The notes below the pieces were generated by a model. The model had not been told where the DNA came from and did not search any database. It worked only from the letters and a program-made list of their open reading frames with translations. Position numbers and translations under genes: made by a program. Positions 58,541 to 64,000 of a DNA stretch of 64,000 nt are shown here, piece by piece. The stretch covers positions 62,001-126,000 of the forward strand of contig JAWZYV010017494.1 of the NCBI GenBank assembly GCA_038373885.1, in the 5' to 3' direction. Source of the DNA: Cheiracanthium punctorium (lineage: Eukaryota; Arthropoda; Arachnida; Araneae; Cheiracanthiidae). How positions within the stretch are numbered: the stretch's first letter is position 1; each line of letters opens with the position of its first letter.

Positions 58541-59430
58541 CAGGGGCCGAACCAGAAATTTTTTCTAGGGTACCATATTTGTGAATTTTTATGCCAATTT
58601 TTAATAAGTCACTTTTTTGGTTAAAATAATTGATAAAACAGATTAAAATACAAGGTAAAATGGGAATGAAGGGCCGTTTCAATTGATTGTGTTGTGAAAG
58701 GGCCGCAAAACGGACCCACTTTTCGTCTGCACCGACCCCTACACCTGCTTGAACTTTTTTGTTCCTTTCAAAGATGGTCACAGGGATCTTACATTTTTCA
58801 TCGCCCCGAGTTTAAAGTTACCCCCGAAGTTAAAATTAACCGCGAGGAGACGTCACTGCCGGCAACGGGGGGATGGGAGTCACTGAAAGATGACAATTTT
58901 AAAAGAAGAATTATCTTCTTTAAAATGACTACGAAGGATAGGTGGGGAGGGGTAAAGAAAAGGGCCCGATTAACGCACGGGCCAACTGGGTCACGGCCCT
59001 TTTTGTTTTTTAGTTTTAATCTTTTAATTAAAAAAATTACAAATATTCCATAAAATATTATTTCATGAAAATTCAGTTTAGTATTTTGTCTTATGAACAT
59101 AGTAAAACAAGCAATGAATATGTTTTAGTCCTGATTTATATGTTTATTTAATATAATGTAAGGCATCAAAATTTAAAAACAAATTGTAATAATTAAAAGA
59201 AAGGGATAGGGCCCGAATGCAGAGCCTTATTATCGCATTGGCAAATCGGGACTCTGCCCAGGGCCCCCGGTTAGAAAGGGGCCCAAATTTCAAATGTTGT
59301 TATGAAATATTCTTTTTTATGTCAAAATTTTATGAAAAAGAAAACAAATTTCATAGATGGGGGCCCCCAAATTCATCAATGCCCGGGGCCCCTGTTGGTC
59401 ATAATTGGGCCCTTCGGAACTTCTAAGTGG
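58541..59430. repeat. GGGCC-rich block with hAT-like tips
   Basis: CAGGGGCCGAACCAGAAATT near 58,541 resembles hAT tips found elsewhere in the window. AGGGCCGT occurs near 58,670 and, inverted, near 58,995. Blocks of GGGCCC recur at 59,210-59,415, including inverse CAGGGGCC near 59,390. Several hAT-type elements are probably nested or rearranged, but no matching 8-bp duplications were found. Confidence 0.4.
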
Positions 59431-60073
59431 TGTTCCAGCCTTATGCGGTTGAAACGTAATATAATCATCCGATACAAGAGCAGTAGCCATTATTACCGAC
59501 GTGCGAAAGCGGAGATTAGGAAGAAAAGAAGTAAAGAACGGAGAATGTGTAATGGATTTTCCCGTTCTGGCGTGGGGGAGGGTTGCTACGATCTTCGCTC
59601 CTTAAAAATTCCGCCAAAACTTGTTTGACACTATTGGATAGCAAAGCGTTGACACAATAAACACATTTTCATTTCTATAAAGGCGATATATTAAATTATT
59701 GAGCACGCTTTCATTATATAAACATGTTTTTTTCCCCTTTACAGACGAATTTAACATAAAAAGTAATACATATACGGACGAACTATATTGTAAGGTCGGA
59801 AGAACACAAGGCATAGCCTTCCACGTACTGTCAGGTTAAGCTGAACTGGAGTATAGCGCAAACCTAGTACACCCAGTGTAGAGGCTAGAGTAATTTTCTT
59901 TCCCTTTTAGAGCGCAGACCCATAGGGATTTTCCCAAGTAATTTCATCTCTGTTCTGTTTTGTTCCTATAAGCTTTAATTAAGCCTAGTTTGCCAAAAAT
60001 AGTTGTCGATTCTAAATTTTTAGTTTTCTCGGCTCATCTATTTGAGAAAACCCTGTTCTAACTCTTCCTTGTG
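59431..60073. other. Gene-free stretch
   Basis: Nothing is recognised. Open frames here are of chance length. Confidence 0.4.
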
Positions 60074-60237
60074 GGCAGTAAGACAATACACAAAAGAGCC
60101 TATAACATGAATCAGAAAAGGATCGAAGCCCTGTCGATTACGTGGAGGTCTCTGTGGCAGTAAGACAATACACAAAAGAGCCTATAACATGAATCAGAAA
60201 AGGATCGAAGCCCTGTCGATTGCGTGGAGGTCTCTGA
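60074..60237. repeat. 82-bp tandem duplication
   Basis: Unit 1 (60,074-60,155) and unit 2 (60,156-60,237) start GGCAGTAAGACAATACACAA and differ at only two positions (an A/G in GATTACGTGG and the last base). Such near-identity means the duplication is recent or an assembly artefact. Confidence 0.92.
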
Positions 60238-60409
60238 TGCTACCATAGAGCCACCAACTAATGATTTGTAATTCATTGTTGAGCTTTAGGAAACAATCAG
60301 TCAAAAGTAGTTTAAAAGTTATAGTTTGAAAAGTGTGATTCGAATTTCGAAGCAATATGAGTTTTATATTCATTTTTTTTTTCGAGGTGTAAAAACTGTA
60401 TACACTGGT

Positions 60410-60531
60410 ATCCAAAGTTAAAGTTAAAAATCGACGATTATCTGGTAGAAGAGGGTATTTATTGTACGGTGTGGCCACCGAGGTCTTTAGACCTCAATCC
60501 CGTGGAGCACTTGGAGAATGCTCTAGAACGG
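60410..60531 (+). pseudogene. Tc1-like transposase scrap with the last catalytic residue
   Basis: The frame 60,472-60,531 reads WPPRSLDLNPVEHLENALER, the Tc1 motif WPxxSPDLNPIEHxW that carries the final glutamate of DD34E (the E of NPVEH). Just upstream, in another frame, are the remains of an EEG-type segment. It runs directly into a G run (60,530-60,543), so the C-terminus is lost. Confidence 0.75.
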
Positions 60532-60543
60532 GGGGGGGGGGGG

Positions 60544-61914
60544 TAGTGACGAATGCAGCAAACATGGCGCATCGTATCCTTGTGCTTACTTATTGTTTTG
60601 AGACAGATCGAAGACGTTAGAAATGTAATTTCGTGCCCTTGAAATATTTTATTTCAAGGGCCCCTACTAAATACCCGAAAAATTAATTCTAGAATTCTGT
60701 TCCTCAGAACAACAATTTCAATATCATGTTCACACGTTATTAATTTTCCTCCCCTATACTAAAGCCTACCTGTCTTCATTTTTTTTTTCAGCTTTACCCG
60801 AGAACGTAAGGAAGTAAAGAGATGCTTAAGTTGTATAACTTATCTGAACTTGTCTATGAAAAAAAAATTGGACATCAAACAAGGATGGCTCCATGCTAAA
60901 TTTTCGGAGGGGGTCATTGGACTTTTTAGATAGGACTATCAATTGTTGAAAACGCAAATTGAATGTGTGAGTGTGAAATCGTTCGGGAACATGTGAAAGC
61001 CATGGCCCACACGCTTGAGCCGCCCTTGACATGAAATATAAAAGATTGGCCACCACTGATCTGCTGGACAATGGTTCCCAATCGGTGGGGCGCGACCTCC
61101 TTGGAGATGCCAAGCGTTCGCAAAGGGGGAGGTGGCCACACCCCTTATTAGAAAAAAGCAGTACATTGTTAATAAAAGTAGTTGGGCACAAGTATGCATG
61201 AAAAAACTGCCACTCAATTATATGAGTGACTTTCTCATAAAGGATTTGCACAACCAGATAAACAACATTATTTATACAAAATAAAAGGTAACTTTTATAA
61301 AAATTTGAAAAGAAAATATTATAAATAAAATGTGAGATATATTATAAAGTACAGATCATTCTGGAACAAAATAGAATGCTTGAAAACTCGCAGCAATTTA
61401 TTCCCTAATAGAAGGAATTTTTATGTTAATTTTCCTTTTCGCGAACAAAAGGGAAGGAAAATGAAATCCTTGCATTATTTCGGCATTAAGACTGAAGTAC
61501 CAGTACAGTGCTTCTGAAATGCTGATTATGTGATTGGTATTGATCCTTTCCACACCTGAGTCAGCTGTGCAAGTTTGCAGAAACGCTCAGGATTAAATAA
61601 CACCGATATTTATATTCAACCAGTGGAAAATACCTGGAAAGCACGAGTTATATCTACGTCATCATCACAAAGTCTGGAGCGATATTAATAATTCAAGCTC
61701 GTATAGCCTTGCGTGGAATTATAAAAATAGCACACCAATATAAGGTCATAGATTTATGATTTGCTTATTCCGGAAATTTTAGAAATTGTAACTGCAAGGT
61801 CATTGAAATAGAGACTTGATTTGATTTAGAAATTATTCAATTAAATTTAATCTTACAGGACATTAAATAAATTTTAAATTTAGAGTTTGGTGTTGATAAA
61901 AAATGTCCACACTA
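60544..61914. other. Gene-free stretch with a possible hAT fragment
   Basis: Near 61,068-61,100, CAATGGTTCCCAATCGGTGG with GGGGCGCGACC resembles one hAT end class (CAGTGGTTCYCAA). No partner or duplication was found. Overlapping minus-strand open frames of 71-141 codons here carry no motif I recognise. Confidence 0.4.
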
Positions 61915-62120
61915 CGCCGTTAATAGAACTAGTTCAAGGTTTCACCGTACAATGGAGCTAAATTAGCTGCATCGTTTCTATGGAGATACGTTCCACCATG
62001 ATTTGGTTCCATTGATCAATCTGAGTACCAAATCATGGTTCAATGTTTCCTCATAGAAAGGCTGCAGCTAATTCAGCATCTTTTTATATGGTGAAATGTT
62101 AACTACTTTTATTAACAATT
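61915..62120 (-). mobile_element. TA-flanked palindromic MITE, copy 2 (206 bp)
   Basis: Inverted relative to the copy at 44,981, it matches along its whole length: GTTAATAAAAGTAGTTAACA, CAGCTAATTCAGC, ACCAAATCATGGTTCAA and TGGAGCTAAATTAGCTGCA. TA lies at 61,913-61,914 and 62,121-62,122. Both copies are nearly complete hairpins. Confidence 0.85.
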
Positions 62121-62122
62121 TA

Positions 62123-63190
62123 ATAAACGTAATGAACTAAACCAGATGCAAAAAAACCCAATTTCTATTTATTTAATTTTCTAAAGGAACAGTTTTTATC
62201 GCTACATATGGCTGCTATATGTTAGGCCTTCATCTCTCTTTTTCCATGCAGACAAGTTCCTTCTATTCCAGAGGAAGTCATAAAAAATTATGGAATAACA
62301 GCATAAGTACAAACACAGAAAAAGAGAAAAGTGACAACCATTTGTTAACGGAATTCGAAACCGACACCTCACTCTTTGCAAGCGGACAGCACCGACAGTT
62401 GCCCAAACCTTTGGAGCCACAAGGCACTCTTTTATTATTTTTTTTATCCATGCAAAGTAAAGCGAATGTAATTTTGAATTAGAAAAGTGTGACCAATCAT
62501 TGTCACAATATAAACAAAACTATTAAAAATTTTCGCGCAATAGTACAATGAGATCTGTTGGCATTGAAAACATAATTCATGAAACAAGTAGATGACTATA
62601 GTGCAGAAACTTTATCAGAGACAAAATCTTAAGACTTTTGCATATAGAATATATCAAGGATCAATGTTGTTTGTGTCTGTATCTTTTTCCATTTTTTTTC
62701 AGAATTTTGGAGTGGACAAAGAACGATCTTTATGCCATTAAAAAATAAGTCTTTTCTCTCTTCATTTCCAAGAGTGAGAAATGAATTCTTAAGAGTGACA
62801 TACAATAAACCAACCTTCTGAGAGTCAAAAGCCACTATCAAAAACTGTGGTATTTCTGAGACAACCAAAGAGTGAAACCATTGCACACACATCCTAAGGA
62901 AGAGTTACAGCATATCATCCTCAAAAAGAGTGAGCCACTCTAGTCTTAAGTGATTTATGACAAATAATTTCAGTGACTATTTACCGTTAGTAATGAAGAG
63001 GAATAGACGCATACAATAGAGAAGCAGAGAAGCGTGGTCGAGTGACATTGACGGATAAGAGGGCGTGGCTATGACGTCACGCTGAAGTGACGTTACCAGT
63101 GGGGTTGTTTTCTGGATGCGGAGTCTGCTAGGAATTGAATTTCGGTTTTGGACTTAAAATTTTTGAAGTTCTAAGGTTTTGAAGTTCTAA
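62123..63190. other. Gene-free stretch
   Basis: No gene is supported. The palindrome TGACGTCA lies near 63,072-63,079 in a short GC-richer patch. A 16-bp tandem TTTTGAAGTTCTAAGG lies at about 63,161-63,192. Confidence 0.45.
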
Positions 63191-63402
63191 GGAAGAGTGG
63201 ATAGGCCACTGAACATGGTAGACGGCTGAAGTTTGAAGGACCGCGCTCGGGTCCGGATGAGCGGATGTTGATTCTCGGTTTTCTCCAGATGTAATGCAAA
63301 TACGCGTTAGAATCCCTTAAAAAGTCCTCCGACAAGGCAATCCCTCAGTAGACAGATGCCCTTTATGTAGGCTTGCCATAACAAACAAACAAACAAACAA
63401 TA
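63191..63402 (+). mobile_element. SINE family B, diverged copy
   Basis: A head with GGCCACTGAACATGGTAGAC, CTCGGGTCCGGAT in the B-box place, then TTCTCGGTTTTCTCCAGATG, CGTTAGAATCCCTTAAAAAG and a CAAA-repeat tail at about 63,380-63,401. The order matches the copies at 11,867 and 28,571. No duplication is certain. Confidence 0.75.
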
Positions 63403-64000
63403 ATGAAAAGTAAACTATTGAGGAGGGAGGAAAATTTCCTTGTAGGTTAACATAGCGCTAGTGAATAAAATATAGTGACAGTCCAACATCCTTAAATCCC
63501 TTGACTTAAATGTATTGTGAATCAAAAAACTTCATATAACTACACGTTACCTAGGAGATGATTGCACTAGAGCATAAACTAATTCTTATTTTTTCTTGCG
63601 CAATACAAAAAGAATTCCATTTGTTTGCTTTCATATTCGATACAATATAAATATTTATAAAGAATAATCGTTATAGATATTTATATTGTGTTATATTATT
63701 CTAAGTTTCCCTGCAATGAAAGACGAATTTTCTAACAATCCGCTACATATTTCTACAAAGATCGAATGCTGTAAACATGTCACTGCTGTTGTTAAAACTG
63801 TTACAGATTTTTATAAATCAATATATTCTATGACTTACTAACATAACTTGTTCCATAAATAAGCAAATGCAACACTCATGTAACGAGAGTTATGTAAATA
63901 CCATTATCTCTGATATTTGTAAAGGCTGCGTTAGGATTTTTTTATGAGGGCGAACAAAATGTTAGAACAAGTCGCGTGGGCGTTTACACTCGCGTTATAT
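63403..64000. other. Gene-free AT-rich stretch to window end
   Basis: Nothing recognised. Confidence 0.45.

Noticed and set aside
60826..61251. 141-codon minus-strand frame
   Set aside because: Three overlapping frames cover the same DNA, part is a hAT-like fragment, and no motif is recognisable.
1..64000. CRISPR array, operon or bacterial features
   Set aside because: The SINEs, Helitron and mariner/hAT content identify eukaryotic nuclear DNA. No regularly spaced short identical repeats with unique spacers were found; the ~155-bp Helitron units are diverged and much longer.

Overview
The window is repeat-dense, AT-rich eukaryotic DNA. It has many A/T homopolymers and microsatellites, and Pol III-type retroposons (SINEs) with target-site duplications. 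It also holds remnants of mariner, Tc1, Tigger/pogo, piggyBac, hAT and Helitron elements. No open frame exceeds about 150 codons. No host protein-coding exon, rRNA gene or intact tRNA gene could be supported. The mix of transposons suits an arthropod, possibly a chelicerate; that assignment is inference, because no host gene is available to confirm it.

Layout. 1-7 kb: a SINE with a perfect 15-bp duplication, the first of three palindromic TTAA-flanked elements, a TATA-like GC-rich patch, a mariner transposase tail, and a 1.15-kb non-autonomous Helitron built from six diverged ~155-bp repeats. 7-11 kb: a long-TIR MITE, then a 2.67-kb transposon with ~340-bp terminal inverted repeats around a decayed gene I cannot assign to a named superfamily; a hAT MITE has landed inside that gene. 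11-20 kb: SINEs, long AT-rich gaps, a GC-rich GAGA-containing patch with a TATA motif, and the second palindromic element. 20-24.5 kb: a deleted mariner, a Tigger-like element carrying a nested hAT MITE, a composite made of four element pieces, a piggyBac-type element and another MITE.

26.06-33.23 kb is the most striking structure. A ~550-bp mariner derivative with ~188-bp inverted arms is split by a 6.6-kb hAT-type insertion (8-bp duplication GCAGCATC). That insertion itself contains a 2.9-kb hAT-type insertion (duplication TCTCCCCC), which holds a SINE and a foldback, and a separate 458-bp hAT MITE (duplication CTCTTTGT). All three duplications are perfect, so the order of insertion can be read directly.

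33-64 kb: foldbacks, hAT MITEs, the third palindromic element, a young-looking SINE, a deleted Tc1 element, a mariner cut by a hAT MITE, two copies of a ~205-bp TA-flanked MITE in opposite orientation, two more Tc1/mariner-type MITEs, an 82-bp tandem duplication and a Tc1 transposase scrap. Long stretches between (45-50, 52.6-56.6 and 57.2-58.5 kb) show nothing beyond AT-rich unique-looking DNA.

No genes here work together as a pathway. The biology on view is transposon succession: DNA transposons, their deletion derivatives, and SINEs inserting into one another. The best candidate for something not well described is the long-TIR element at 7,957-10,629.
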